Source: an uncultured Clostridia bacterium (lineage in GTDB: Bacteria; Bacillota; Clostridia; Christensenellales; Borkfalkiaceae). Taken from it: a stretch of DNA of 64,000 nt. The DNA is taken from contig CALVPT010000007.1 in NCBI GenBank assembly GCA_944354125.1, forward strand, positions 1 to 64,000, in the 5' to 3' direction. The first letter of the stretch is position 1. The number at the start of each line of letters is the position of its first letter. Both the position numbers and the translations under genes were made by a program. The notes beneath the pieces are model-generated. The model searched no databases. It was not told the DNA's origin and worked only from the letters and a program-made list of their open reading frames with translations. This document shows, one piece after another, positions 63,639-64,000 of the stretch.

Positions 63639-64000
63639 ATGACTCAGCTTGAAAGGCGCGTCGCCGAGGCAATGATTGCACTCTATTCGGGCGACGCAAA
63701 GAGAATACAGCACTTCATAAAGGTAAACGCATTTGCCAAGCTCATAGCCGAAGGCGAGGGCACGGACGAACGCACCAAGGAGATAATTTCGCTTGCAGCA
63801 TACGTGCACGACATAGGCATTCACGAGAGCGAAAAAAAGTACGGCTCGGCAGACGGCAAATATCAGGAAATCGAAGGTCCCTCCCTTGCACGCGCCCTGC
63901 TTACGGAGTGCGGCGTCGACGGCGAGGCGATTGGGCGAATCTGCCACATAGTAGGCAAGCACCACACCTATACGGACATAGACGGCATCGACTATCAGAT
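63639..64000 (+). CDS. HD-domain phosphohydrolase (partial, cut by the window end)
   Basis: ATG 63639 with GAGGGA/AGGA upstream opens a frame that continues to the window edge (120 codons). It has an HD-type metal site: H24-like helix IQHFIKVNAFAKL, then the AAYVHDIGIHESE motif (HD at ~63-64) and ICHIVGKHHTY (~107-117). Such proteins hydrolyse phosphate esters, often nucleotides. It starts 18 bases after the permease stop and may be in the same transcript. Confidence 0.82.
   Translation, partial: MTQLERRVAEAMIALYSGDAKRIQHFIKVNAFAKLIAEGEGTDERTKEIISLAAYVHDIGIHESEKKYGSADGKYQEIEGPSLARALLTECGVDGEAIGRICHIVGKHHTYTDIDGIDYQ

Overview
The window looks like a chromosomal segment of an anaerobic, endospore-forming member of the Clostridia. 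The spoIIGA-sigE-sigG cluster and a separate intact sigK identify a spore former. CdaA, RecX, HemW, the NdoA/MazF-type toxin, an oxygen-independent lifestyle marker (TM1266 regulator) and sigma-A promoters with near-consensus TTGACA-17-TATAAT all fit the Firmicutes. Most genes lie on the minus strand, coding density is high and I see no prophage, insertion sequence, CRISPR array or rRNA.

Layout. 1-4,050 (+): end of an unknown gene, threonine ammonia-lyase with RidA, and two tandem DegV-family fatty-acid-binding proteins, each with its own promoter. 4,068-7,760 (-): a YihY-type membrane protein, a very cysteine-rich small protein, then sigG, sigE and spoIIGA. 7,870-20,250 (-): aspartokinase, a DUF1015 protein, a stub resembling the first helix of CdaR, the c-di-AMP synthase CdaA, HolA, a ComEC that lacks an evident nuclease motif, and a giant DUF4011-helicase-Vsr-like protein. 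20,320-29,540 (-): an ABC-2 exporter, a family 2 glycosyltransferase, HelD, GuaA and GuaB. 29,570-35,000: two unknown envelope proteins, HemW, a short alkyltransferase and LepA. 35,015-38,450: a NitT/TauT-like ABC importer led by a TM1266-family regulator with an elaborate 5' leader, and a divergent lipoprotein. 38,550-50,610: an aconitase-family hydratase, small membrane proteins, PlsY, Der, RluD, LspA, MazF, a Na+/Ca2+-type antiporter behind a manganese (yybP-ykoY) riboswitch, NnrD, BirA and RecX. 50,640-59,000: IlvE, a DUF1349 protein, YigZ, TyrS, SigK and a heterodimeric ABC exporter. 59,130-64,000: tRNA-Glu(CUC), an aldolase-like protein, a MacB/FtsX-type ABC pair and the start of an HD-domain protein.

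Working together: IlvA/RidA form a deaminase plus enamine-detoxification pair; SpoIIGA processes pro-SigE, which acts before SigG and SigK in the sporulation cascade; GuaB/GuaA make GMP from IMP; Der/PlsY, RluD/LspA, RecX/BirA/NnrD and YigZ/TyrS are tightly packed housekeeping operons.

The most interesting signals are regulatory: an aptamer and terminator sharing one strand at the antiporter, a leader with three mutually exclusive pairing segments before the TM1266 gene, a recurrent arrangement in which a -10 box sits six to nine bases before the ATG (leaderless-type starts), and a candidate small minus-strand transcript near the left edge. Among the proteins, the DUF4011 helicase (Hhe-like defence candidate), the CdaR stub, the ComEC without a metal-binding motif and the cysteine-rich protein deserve attention. 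All assignments are from reading the sequence; no database search was run.
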